Below, one piece after another: positions 38,694-50,244 of a stretch of 64,000 nt of DNA. The notes below the pieces were generated by a model, which made no database searches, had not been told where the DNA came from, and worked only from the letters and a program-made list of their open reading frames with translations. Source of the stretch: Abelmoschus esculentus (Eukaryota; Streptophyta; Magnoliopsida; Malvales; Malvaceae); assembly GCA_035048815.1 (NCBI GenBank), contig JAUCBN010000016.1, positions 7,680,501 to 7,744,500 of the forward strand. Reading direction: 5' to 3'. Position 1 is the stretch's first letter, and every line of letters starts with the position of its first letter. A program made the position numbers and the translations under genes.

Positions 38694-40490
38694 AGCCACA
38701 CTCACAAATGGGATATCTGTTGACACCCCCAAGATTTTTAAAAAATCATATTTTTTATATAATTTATAGGGTAAACTACCTTAGTGACCACCCAACTAAT
38801 TAGGGATAGCTATTTTGGCCACCCAACAAATTAGGGATAGCTATTTTGGACACCCAACTAAAGAACTCGTCAATCAGGTCACCCAACTTTGAAAACCTAC
38901 CTATTTGAGTCACCGTCGTTAAAATTCTGACAGAAAAAAGTAACGACAATGACGTGACAGTTAAATAAAATCTGTATAATTACACATTTAATGCTTGTAT
39001 TTTATTTATTATTTTAATTTAATCCTAAAAATAAATTAATAAATAAAATCAATCGCTCAATTGATTGATAACACGTGTCACCACTGGATTTGGTGATTCA
39101 TTTATTTATTAATTTATTTTTATTTAATATATTTTTTCTCCACCACCTGATTGGTGAGAGATAAGAGGAAGAAATAAAATTTCTAAATTTGAAAAGGTTA
39201 GGATTTAAATGCATAACCTTTAAAGTTAAGAGCCAATATCCAAACCACTAGGCTAAAGCCAATTTTATGATATTATTCACAACACATTTTATTTAAGGAT
39301 TACTTTACTGGGAATCACATTAAAGAATATAAAATGGAATTAACGGAATTTAAAGTCGATTGATATTCAAATTAAAATATTTAAATATTTAATATTTAAA
39401 ATAAAATAATTATATATTTAACATTCAAATCAAATTTATTTGATATTTTAATTCAAATATTAAAATATTTGAATATTTTAATACGAATATTACATATTCA
39501 AATATTATGATTTAATATTTTAAAGTTTTAAATATTCGTTAATTTAACATGCGAATCAAATTTATTAGATATTTAATATACAAATTTTAAATTTAATGTT
39601 TTAAATATTTGAATTAAATTTGAATATTTTATCTATTATTTTAACTATTATTTAACATTCGTATATTAAATATATAATAAATTTGATTCAAATGTTAAAT
39701 TAACTAATATTTAAAACATTAAAATATTAAATAATAATATACAAATATTTAATATTCGAATTAAAATATCTAATAAATTTGATTTGAATGTTAAATACAC
39801 AATTATTTTATTTTAAATATTAAATATTTAAATATTTTAATTCGAATATGAATCAACTTTAAATCTCGTTAATTCCATTTTATACTCTTTAATGTAATTC
39901 CCAGCAAAGAATCGTTAAATAAAATGTGTTGTGAATAATATCACAAAATTGTTTTTAGCTTGGTGATTTAGGTGTTGGCTTTTAACTTTGGATATCATGG
40001 GTTCAAATCTCAACCTTCTCAGATCTGAAAAGGTTATTTCTTCCTCTTATTAATAAATAAAATTAATCACTTAATCTGATGGTGACACGTGTCATCAATC
40101 GATTGGGCGATTAGTTTTATTTATTAATTTATTTTTAGGATTAAATTAAAATAATAAATAAAATATAGGGATTAAATGTATAATTATACAAATTTTATTT
40201 AACTTTATTTAACTGCCATGTTATTGCCGTTACTTTTTCTGTTAGAATTTTAACGACGATGACTCAAATAGGTAGGGTTTCAAAGTTGGGTGGCCAAAAT
40301 AGGTATCCCCAATTAGTTGGGTGGTCGCTGGAGTAGTTTACCCTAATTTATATATAAAAAATTTAAAATATATATAATTGACACCTTTTTTATAAATAGT
40401 TTGACATTCCTTTATAAATAATTAATCCTTTTTAAATATCGTTCAAGAAAATGACCTCTTAAAAAAAATTCTGGCTCTGCCCCTTCTGCT
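38694..40490. mobile_element. Short MITE, copy 2, split by a foldback element
   Basis: Outer parts 38694-38768 and 40344-40490 match the MITE at 20025-20235. Ends are GGCAGAGCCACACTCAC and TCTGGCTCTGCC. The interruption is the Mutator-like foldback at 38769-40343. Confidence 0.7.
38769..40343. mobile_element. Mutator-like foldback element, near-complete palindrome
   Basis: 1575 bp starting GGGTAAACTACC and ending TAGTTTACCC, flanked by an exact 9-bp duplication TAATTTATA at 38760-38768 and 40344-40352, the Mutator size. The two halves are inverted copies almost to the centre: 'gtgaccacccaacta', the ACACGTGTCA block, the 'aaccttttc...tcctctta' block and AT-rich arms all recur inverted. There is no transposase, so it is non-autonomous. 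RNA across it would form a hairpin of several hundred base pairs. Confidence 0.88.
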
Positions 40491-41098
40491 GCTGCAGCCT
40501 TCCTATTTTCCCATGCCCAACAAAAAAGAAGCCAAGTGTAGGTTGGCTTTGGTGTTAGTGTAAGGTTGAGATTCAACCCAAGTTTCACAAAACGAAAAAG
40601 CCTTGTAACGGTTTCAGCAGGATATAGGAATCATCTCCATACTTTATAAGTTACATGTACTTTCATCCTAGTGGAATTGCAAATATGTCCTCTGTTAAAC
40701 AGGATATATAGATTTTTGCAAATACCTTTACATATACTTTAACTATGCCCCTAACCTAAGGTATTTGCAACCTTCATAAGCTACTTCTATGTGTGTACTT
40801 AGTATGACCATGAAATCAGACAGAATAAGCAATGTCCAGCATTAAAAGTTACCGACCATCTGATCCTAATATCATTACAAACTTGATGGCACATGCAAAA
40901 TGTCAGATTTTACATGATAAAAAAATATAAATTACAGCAGTCATTCTAATTTCTTCCAGTGAATTCATAATTATATAAGATTTCATAGTTACAATAGCTT
41001 GAAATTCATATATAAAAGGGGGAAAAATAGGATACAATGAAAAACATAGGCATGCCTGATAAAGAGTATTTAGCTCTACAATGTGAAAATGAGCAAAA
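40491..41098 (-). other. 3' flank of the RMR gene
   Basis: Unique-looking sequence downstream of the RMR stop codon, presumably including its 3' UTR. No other gene recognised. Confidence 0.4.
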
Positions 41099-42803
41099 TC
41101 AAAGCCTGCGCTCACTAACCTCAGAAAATGCGGTTTTGCTTGTCACATCGAGTTTGCATACAGGGCAAAATGTTCCCCATTTAGTCAGCCATGACTCCAC
41201 ACAGCTTGAATGAAAATCTGCAAGCAACTATCATGTTAATTAGCTAATATCGAGAGTATATTGCTGAAACATGGAAACAAGAACTCAAATAAAAATGATA
41301 GATGAAACAAGATTAGAATGTGATATAAATATTCATCTGTTTACAAACGGGAATTTATCTACCTTATCCCAATTGCCAATCATAGAAGGAACAGATTCAT
41401 TTCTAAGTAAAATGGTTGAATACGTGCATTACTGAAGAAATGACAATACATGCCTGAATACAACCAATGGTCTAGAGCTCTATGGATTTAAATGTTTCCT
41501 CTATATCATACTTTCTAACATTTTTAATTTTGTGCAAATATTTACACTTCACCATAAAGGAATTTACCATAAACTTATCATCAAATATCTTTCCACCATC
41601 TACATATAAAGTAATTGGAATGAACACTCATTGAAAAGTCAAGCTAAGCTGTAAAACCAAAAAGAAATCCTTGCATGGTGGTAGATGAAACAATGATATA
41701 CACAAGAAAAGCACTGCAAATCTAACATTAAAGGCTACAGTTAAACCACATGAGCAAATCCTACCGTGTTGACAAGGGAGAAATTTAAGAACTTCCCCAT
41801 CCTTATAATCCTCGAGGCAAATTGCACAAGTTTCTCCAGTATGGCAGTGACTCAAACGAGCAGAACTAAACGTAACACAAGGAAGAGCTTCAACTATCTT
41901 ATTATCCACACTTTTCACTAAATTTTTTCTTCGCCAACTCGAGAAAATTCTGGGAGGAATCAGGGCTGTCACCAGGAAAACTGCTAGAACGACAAGTGAT
42001 AGGAAGCATACGGCAAAAACTGTCAATGGATTCACATTTGGCCCCAAATAAATGCAGCATTCTTCCTTTTCTCCTTTAGCATGATCTTTCAAAAATTCTC
42101 CAGCAAATTTAGAAACAAAAACCGCCAAAACTTCTATTCCTTTAGGGTTCACCATCACTTCAAACAAAATATACCTCAGTTACTATGCTATTGAATAATT
42201 CTCTAAATTGTACTAATAATACTTAATTCTATCAAGTATGACAAAACATGAAGCAAATTAACTTACTGTATACTAAATTGCCCATATCTTTATCATCGTA
42301 AACAATCGCAGCAGAAAAACCACCGCTTTGAGCTTTACGAATTTTTTCTTCGAAAGAACAATTACCTCTAATTATCAAAGCAAACCTTGTGGAGTCAGTT
42401 TTGTTGGACCTGAATCCATTACGGAGCGGTGTACAAGCATCCAATGGATCCGCTACTTCAATAGCACCGCAAAGACCCGTGTTATTCCCCCGAACTAAAC
42501 CAAAAAAGAGAATTAACTTTCTTTTTTAAAACAAAAATCAGTCTTTTTGGAGTTTTAGTTCAAAGTATAGCATATAAACAGTGTAAGCTTACTCGTTTGT
42601 TTTGTGAAGTATTCTTACGTTTTCCGAGTAAACAAACAGGGAATTGAAAAAGGAAAGTTACCGAATTTGGCGGGAAGGTCGGGAAAGGAAATGGAGAAAG
42701 GCTCCAATACAACGATAGCAGAAGAAAACTCGACGAAATAAGCAATAAATACTACTAAAACTAAGCAAAATCCAAGCATAGTTTCTCTCATTGCCATCTT
42801 CAA
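41099..42803 (-). CDS. RMR-type PA-TM-RING-H2 protein
   Basis: RMR proteins are plant sorting receptors with ubiquitin-ligase-type RING domains that recognise storage-protein signals on the way to the vacuole. Four exons: 42662-42803, 42267-42494, 41765-42157, 41099-41217, all phases closing, 293 aa. The N terminus has a signal peptide (about residues 1-29). A protease-associated domain with PLDAC, FALIIRGNCSFEEKIRKAQ, AAIVYDD and VFVSK follows. One membrane span is at about 168-190. A RING-H2 domain spans 234-275 with the full C-x2-C-x14-C-x-H-x2-H-x2-C-x11-C-x2-C pattern. The C-terminal tail after the RING is only 18 residues. The GAG/GTTAGT near 41113 could be a donor to a further exon, so the terminus is the least certain part. 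No disabling mutation seen. Confidence 0.9.
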
Positions 42804-42944
42804 CTCTTTTCTCTTAAAACTTTTCAGCTTAGCTGTAGATTTCAGATACGCAGTGGTAAAATATAAGTCGGGAGAATGACGGTAGCGCTGCGTTTCGGTA
42901 TTGATAATGCGGTGCTTGCCTCGCTATTGGTGGCAGGGTTTATT

Positions 42945-43560
42945 ACTTTCAACTTTAGTCCTTTATAATGTTAAATTTAATTTTTAATTTTTTTATTTTA
43001 ATTTTAGGCATAAAGATAATTTTAACACTTAACGTTTAAAATTTTTATCATTTTGATTTTCAATTTTTTAAGATAAATTTAATCTTTAATTTATGTCTTT
43101 TTAATAAATAACTTATTTTTTAACTAATATAATGATTAGACTGTTAAAAATTTAACGATATTGACGTAACATATATATGTTATAATATATTTTAAATAAT
43201 ATGGCATCTAGCCTTATTGTACATATATATATATAACATGTCATTATTGTTAGATTTTTTAGATAATAACAAATATATATATGTAAAATATAATTTTATT
43301 CTATCATAAAATATTAAACAATTAAAATCTAAATAAAATATTAAAAATTAATTAAATCTAAAATAAAAAATATTAAACATTCTCAAATCTTAAATATAAT
43401 TATATATATATATATGACGTATCATTATTATTAATTTTTTTAATTATCTAATCATTATATTAATAAAAAATTGAGATATTTATAAATATATATATATATT
43501 AAAAGTTAAATTTATCCTAAAAAAAATAGAGATTTATCAATCTTTTCATTACTAACGCCA
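42945..43560. mobile_element. AT-rich MITE between the RMR gene and the PCC13-62 pseudogene
   Basis: Left arm ('tttagtcc', 'ttttaattttaggcataaagataattttaac', 'ttagactgttaaaaatttaacg') and right arm ('ttaatttttttaattatctaatcattat', 'aaatttatcctaaaa') are inverted. A related copy lies at about 45830-46440. Ends approximate. Confidence 0.5.
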
Positions 43561-43734
43561 TTAAACCAAATCCTTTCCTACTTCTCTATCCATAACCGAT
43601 AAGCATCAATCTCCAGCTGTAAAATGTTTAGACTTTGACCCCAAAATTCTGCCATTTCTTGTGTATATAAATGTAATGGCACTGCATTGTACATTGCATC
43701 TGTATCTTAAAGTAAAACCAAGACAATCAAATCC

Positions 43735-45147
43735 ATGGCAAAGGCAACACCTTACCTTTCGTCCTCTGCGGCCATTGTTTTCATTTCTTTATCTCCCTTC
43801 TTCCTCCTTTATATTCTGCAGACTTTTTGGATGGTTACAAGAACTCATCAGTCCCCAAAAGTGATCTTGATTTGTTGGAGTTTCCATTGAATCTTGAGTA
43901 TTTAGAAGCTGAGTTCTTCTTGTATGGTGCTTTGGGTCATGGTTTGGATCCGGAGCCAACTTATGGAAGGTGGGGCAATAGCCCCCATCCCTAAAGAAAT
44001 TTATTTTTTACTTTTGTCTCTTTTTTTAAATTTTTTAAAAAATGATTTTTTTAAGAATTTGACCCTCTACCTCTAAATATTTATGTTTTGCCCCTCAACC
44101 TCAAATCCTGACTCCATCCCTAGCTTGGATGAAGTTGCTTCATATTTAGCTGAGAGTGGTCGGTCCATCTCTAATTGGTGCCAAAAAGGCCAATCTTGAT
44201 ACACTCACCAACGATGTCATCCTACAATTTACTTGTCAAGAAGTTGGTCACTTGAAGTTAGTGTCTTTCTCTCAACATCCTCTCTTCGTTTTCGTATCTA
44301 ATAGTCTAATCAAATCAAATTGAGTCTCTGAATGGAGATTGTACTGATTTAGACACCAAAATTTTAATTATTTTGAACTTTTCCTCTCATTTTTATGGTT
44401 AATTATATTTTGTCCCCTAATTCTTGGTTCCTGATTCAGTCTGTGATTGTACTTTTGGATGCAGGGCAATTAAGAAGACAGTGAAAGGGTTCCCAAGGCC
44501 ACAGCTTGATTTGAGTGCATCATTATTTGCAAAAGTGATACATAAAGCATTTGGGAAGCCATTGAATCCTCCTTTTGACCCTTATGCTAGCAGCGTTAAC
44601 TTCCTACTTGGTTCCTTATGTTGGACTCACTGGCTATGTTGGTGCTAACCCCAAACTCCAGGATGCCATTTCAAAGAGGGTAAGTCCAACAATTTCAAAA
44701 CTATAGGGACTGAAATCGAAATTAAACCAATTTTCTTTTATGCAGCTGGTTGCAGGTCTTCTGGGAGTAGAATCCGGCCAGGATGCAGTTATCAGAGGAT
44801 TATTATACGAGCATGCTGCCCATATTGTCAGTCCATACCCGTTTTTCGTAGCAGAATTCACTAATCGAATTTCAATTCTTAGGAACACTCTGGGAAATGC
44901 CGGGACCAAAGATGAAGGCCTCATCGTGCCTAGAAACTTTGGTGCGGAAGGCAAAGTGGTAGGCAATGTGCTTGCTGGAGATAAATTCTCTGTGGCATTT
45001 GATCGAACACCTGATGAGATTTTGAGGATTGTTTATGGAAGTGGCAATGAAAGCATCCCTGGTGGGTTCTTTCCTAAGGGAGCTAATGGCAAAATTGCTA
45101 AGTCTCACTTGAAAAGAGACAATGGTTATCCCCAGCTTTTCCCTTAG
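43735..45147 (+). pseudogene. Desiccation-related PCC13-62-like gene, broken
   Basis: PCC13-62 proteins are ferritin-like plant proteins associated with drying. Three exons can be traced: 43735-44256, 44465-44679 and 44746-45147. They contain DLDLLEFPLNLEYLEAEFFL, KKTVKGFPRPQLDLSAS, NPPFDPYASSVNFLL and LVAGLLGVESGQDAVIRGLL and end DNGYPQLFP. Damage: a frame change between the signal peptide and ADFLDGYKN, an insertion of about 160 bp near 43965-44125 beginning 'tggggcaatagccccc' with an in-frame stop, a frame change before PSLIGAKKANLD, and a deletion of about ten bases in exon 2 near 44615. The last exon (402 bp) is fully open. It cannot give a full-length product as read, unless several base-call errors are involved. 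Confidence 0.88.
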
Positions 45148-45829
45148 TCCACCATGTTTCCTTGGGATTAAGAAGTATTGCATTTAAATGTACTATACAT
45201 ATTTCTATTTGCATTATAAATAATAAATTTTAATTTTATTTATATAGTATTTTTTTTATTGAATAAGAAATCGAATTTTATACTAAAAAAAACAATACAA
45301 ACTTAACATAAAATTATAAAAAATAATAAATACACTAATAAACCTAAATCATTAATTAACCTAATGACTAATAACTCGTCTTATATAATATCTCTAATTA
45401 ATAAAAAATTTAAAAATCTTCAATAGTGAAAATTAAAACTTGTATGATGTAAATTTAGAGTGAAAAAAGATAAAAAAAAATAATGTTAAATTGATATATG
45501 AATAAAGATAAAAGAAATAATGTTATATATTATTTCGTTAATATTTTAATTGATTGATAAATTATGTAAAATCAAGTATTTTGTGAAAAGAGAATGTATT
45601 ATAATATTTGCTAAACAAAAGTCAAACAGATATAAAGATAGACAAAATTCATATCACAAAATTCGATGAACAAATATCATAAATTGTGAAAAAATAAAAA
45701 TTTAAAAATAAAAAATGATATTTAAAATTAAAAACAAATAAAATATTAGAGAGATCCTCTTAAAAAATTACTAGAAACTCTCTTAAATTTATATATTGTA
45801 TTATATTCACATGCTATTTTGAATATTTT
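45148..45829. other. AT-rich 3' flank of the pseudogene
   Basis: Very AT-rich with long A and T runs. No gene seen. Confidence 0.3.
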
Positions 45830-46440
45830 AATATTTTCATAAAAATAATTTTAACCCTTTATATTTTTGATTTTATCATTTTGATCCTCATCTTTTTTAA
45901 GATAAATTTAATCCTTAACTTATATCTTTTTAACAAATATCTCTTTTTTAACCAGCATAATAATTAAATAATTAAAAAATTAACGATAATGATATGTCAA
46001 ATATATATATATGTAGAATGATATTTAAGATTTAAGACTGCTTAGCAGCCTTTTATTTTAAATTTAATTAATTTTTAATATTTTATTTAAATTTTAATTG
46101 TTTTATATTTTATATTAAAATAAAATTATATTTTACATGTATATATTTGTCATTATTGTAAAAATTTAACGTGACATGTTATATATATATAGAATGAGAT
46201 TAGATGTTATGTTATTTAAAATATATTATCATATATATATGACATGTCAATATTGTTAAACTTTTAACGGTCTAATTATTATGTTAGTTAAAAAAAATAT
46301 TTATCAAAAATAAATTAAAAATTAAATTTATCTAAAAAATAAAAATTAATATGATAAAAATTATAAAAATTAAAAATTAAAATAATCTTTATATCTTAAT
46401 TTTATAGCAATTTCAGCCTACTACTATAAGGACTAAAACC
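45830..46440. mobile_element. AT-rich MITE, second copy
   Basis: The left arm ('aagataaatttaatcctta', 'aacgataatgatatgtcaa') and right arm ('gacatgtcaatattgtta', 'aattaaatttatct') are inverted around an AT core with ATATAT runs. Same family as 42945-43560. Ends approximate. Confidence 0.5.
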
Positions 46441-47204
46441 AGAGTTATAGTATATATTTATTGGGACACTGGAAATTCGCCTTCTCATACAATTGTAAAG
46501 CATAAATCAGAATGATAAGTTTAATGCTCATTTGCTAATATATATATTTTTTAATTCGAGATTTATTTTTAAATTAATTTTTAATATTTTTATACAGCAG
46601 TTAAATTATTTAATTTCTTTGGGAATGATAATTAAGTAGTTATATTTTAAAGTATTATGTGTTATTTTGTATGTCGGTTCATTTACACTTTATTATTGAC
46701 GTCGTAATTTATGTATATTATAATATTTTATAAAAAAATATTAATAAAAAGTAAATTATACAAATAGTCACCGTATGATAAATTTATTTTGGTTATTGAA
46801 CTTTTAAAATATTTAGTAAAGTCATTAAATTTTTAATTTATATTCAATAAGATCACTTAATTTTTAGTTTGTATTTAATAAGGTCTCTACCATTAAATTC
46901 GTTAGAAATTATCTTTACTTTTTATTTCTCCTTAATAAAAAATAAGTAAACTACAACAACCATCATTCAACTTTTTTCTTCATCTTATTTTGTTCATTAA
47001 GATTTAATTTTTTTAATTTATTAATTTAACTTTTGAATTGTTTATATTTTGGTCACTCTCAGATGACATGATTATATAAATTAAAAAATTCAATTAATTC
47101 TTAAAAAATTAAAAAATATTTTTTATTTTTCTTATTACATTTATCATATTACCTTATTTCTTATTAATAAGCAAAACGGAAAAAATATTACTCAAATCAA
47201 ATAT
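46441..47204. other. AT-rich intergenic DNA
   Basis: No gene. A stretch at about 46750-46900 ('aaatagtcacc', 'ttattgaactttt', 'aataaggtctct') resembles one arm of the MITE types above. Confidence 0.3.
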
Positions 47205-50126
47205 TTAGAAACGAGTCCTAATTTGTCTAAACAAGTTTTAGGGACCAAGTTGTGATTTACAAAAAAATCTTGGACTAAGTAAGAAGTTGAAGCTACCATT
47301 CCTTATTTAAGTTCATTACATGTTTAAGTCTCAAATTTCAATTTTAAAAAAATATACAAATTATTTAATTGCATGCTCAAAGTTTGATAACTAAAATGTA
47401 AAGTTTCAAACTATTTTCCAGCTTATAACGAACTTAACTAACAGGGGTATTGAAACGCCTAGTCCCTATTACGATACAGAAGATGCCCTATTTCAATACC
47501 ATTTGAATCTATAAAAACCGCTATTAGAACCAAAACCAGAACGTATCGATATACCTGCTTATTTTCATACTCTCGTTTCGAAACCAATTCATGTGGTTTC
47601 AATACCTAGGCTATTTTTCCATAAATCATTTGTACTTTTGTCTAGGTATCGATAATCTATGAAGAGGTATCAGAATCCTCTGTTCAGAAAGTGCAGAATA
47701 CTTAGATTTCATGCCCTAGACGAAATCCAAAGCTTAACTAGATGTATACCAATACCTAAAGACATAAACCACAACTTACATCATATTTTTTAGATGCGTA
47801 ATCACCTAATTCCACAAGAAAAACTCAAAACACATATGCATACTTCATCATTGGAAACATAGCATAACATAACTTTGAAATATCATGCCTTAAATCTAAA
47901 AAATACCTTATTACCTTAAATGTATACCGAATATAATATTCAATCCAAATAATCAAAACGCATAAATTCACTGCTCCATTTCCCTCAACTATCTAAAGTT
48001 CATAGTTTAAAAAACATACTTAAACTTAATTAAAATATAAAATAGGCATGTAGGACCCCCTTGCTTCTCGATGGCAGCTAACGCTTATTTCTCTATATTG
48101 CAAGTAAAGGAGAATGGTTAAGCCAAAGCTTAGTGAGTGTTAAATAAAGCATATGTAAAATAACTTTCAATGCAACCTATATAAGCTAATGTCATATAAA
48201 AACCATACCATGCTCAAAACATATAAATTACTCTTGGCTATCGAAGCCAACATAATAAAAAATAGTAAGTGTACCATAACTCAAGAGTCACAAATCCTTT
48301 TTAAGTACCTTTTTGAAAACAAATTCTTTACAGGCATAACACAAGACTTACATGTTACTCATGACAAAACTTATTTAAAAATACTTACTTTTAAAACGTA
48401 TTGATATTAGTGAACCCGATTAGACTATCACTAATCGTTAGGATAAACAGACTCATCGCATGATTGACTAACACAATCCATACCCATGATTAGCTAACAC
48501 AATCCACAGAATTTCACCTTAGCGTCCGGGATAGTTTATCAAACCCTAATGTGATAAGGTGCAGTTATACCACAGAGCACTAGGCTAACCTCTAATGCAT
48601 CACCAAGGAATTTACACACGTATGAATTTTTATTTATAATGCATTGTACATCCTATTGATTAATCAACTTAATCCACGTTAATATCATTTTTAATATCAA
48701 TACAAAACAAATTTGATACTCAAGTTTCAAGATAAAAACAGTGAAGTAAACTAATGCATCTCATCAATACATGCATCAATTGCAATAATTGATAAAATCA
48801 TTTTTTTATCAAATTTTGTAACAAAAAATTGAGAGCATCAAAAACTTTATAAGAAAAAAGTATCATGAGTATCTAAATACATGCATAAACACATGCAGAA
48901 GCATGAGCATGACAATTCATATAGTAAAGTAAGGCGTAATATGGGATTTTCAAGAGAGCAAAACTTAAAAACTTACTTCCGAGTATAAGGAGATTTTTCA
49001 AATCATCCCTACACCCCTAAAACTTTGTAAAACAGATTTAAAATACTATTGAAGCAGCTCACTCTCATAAACACTCATCGATAATTGTTTCTTGCTCGAT
49101 AAGCCACCGATTCGAACTAAAACTCCTTCAAACGTGATCACCTACTTCTTGCCCGAATTCAAGCAAAAAAACTAAGGATTTATTGCTCTTAATCTCACAC
49201 AACAAACCCCAAGTCGGTTCCTTACACAACAACCCTTAAAATTTATCAAAACCTTAACTGAAAACTTTCCGAAACCAACCAAACTTCTCCTAAGCCTTAA
49301 GTACGGGATTAAATATATTAAAAACATATTATAAATATCCTAATACATTCAAAATCATGAATTTAGGATTCAAAAATAGTGGGTTAAAACCTTTGAACGA
49401 AAATTATAGGTCGTGATCAAAAATCGATTTTTCTTAAACTAAAAGATTAAAAACATTTTTACCAAACCAATAACTTGAGAATTTCAGTAAAGAACCTTTT
49501 AAAATTAGAGGATTGAATGTTTCTTACATCCAATTCTGACCTAACTAACTTCCATGATTTTTGAAGAAGAAAAGAGGTGAAAAACACGACTTTTTGAACA
49601 AGAAAAGTTGTAAAAATAAACCTAAACAAAATTAATTATAAAGAAAGTGATTTTACCTTGAAAAGACGATTGTTCTCTGTCTTGGTAAGAGGTAAAACGA
49701 AAATAATAAAACAATATTTAGGTTTTGATGTAAAATAGGTTTTTAGGAATTAAATGAAATAATTTAGGTTATATGTTATAAAAATTTGGGTTACGAGTTA
49801 ATTAAATAAGCTCATGGGAGGTTAATTCAACAAAATTAAAATTGGATTAAAGACCCTTAAATATTCAAAGTATTGGCTTAATTTTATAAAATTATCCCCA
49901 AGTTTTCAATTTTTACAAAATAGTCTATAAATTTAAAATATTTGGGATTCAAGAGTCAATTTTCGAAATTGAGATCACCAAAATTAAACATATATTAAAT
50001 AAGTATTTTAGAATATTTTATCTTAATTTATTTTAATTAAAAATCAATTTTTAAGTATTTAATCCCGTGCCAGGCTTAACTAGCTAAACCGGCCACAATT
50101 TCTAAGCCCACTTTTAGGGCGTTACA
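47205..50126 (-). mobile_element. Chromovirus-like LTR fragment
   Basis: Inverted, colinear match to 13126-18514 without its solo LTR. The right end is GGGCGTTACA at 50117-50126 (TGTAACGCCC in its own orientation). The left end is cut near 'aaacgagtcctaatttg', losing about 200 bp relative to the LTR at 32771. No coding sequence. A TATCGATA-type motif cluster lies at 47440-47760. Confidence 0.7.
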
Positions 50127-50244
50127 TTAAAAGTTCACACCTATTAATCTTATCTAGAATTAAAATAAATTTAATTACAATAGTATCAAAATTACTAAAC
50201 AATAAGATATTATTATACATAAAATTTTAAAATATTTATTTTAA
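50127..50244. other. LTR-derived spacer left of the Pack-MULE
   Basis: Continues across the Pack-MULE into 51730-51835, which ends GGGCGTTACA at 51826-51835 like another chromovirus LTR terminus. The insertion therefore went into LTR sequence. Confidence 0.5.

Noticed and set aside
39955..40020. A tRNA gene
   Set aside because: A and B box-like words are present but no cloverleaf with acceptor stem could be drawn.
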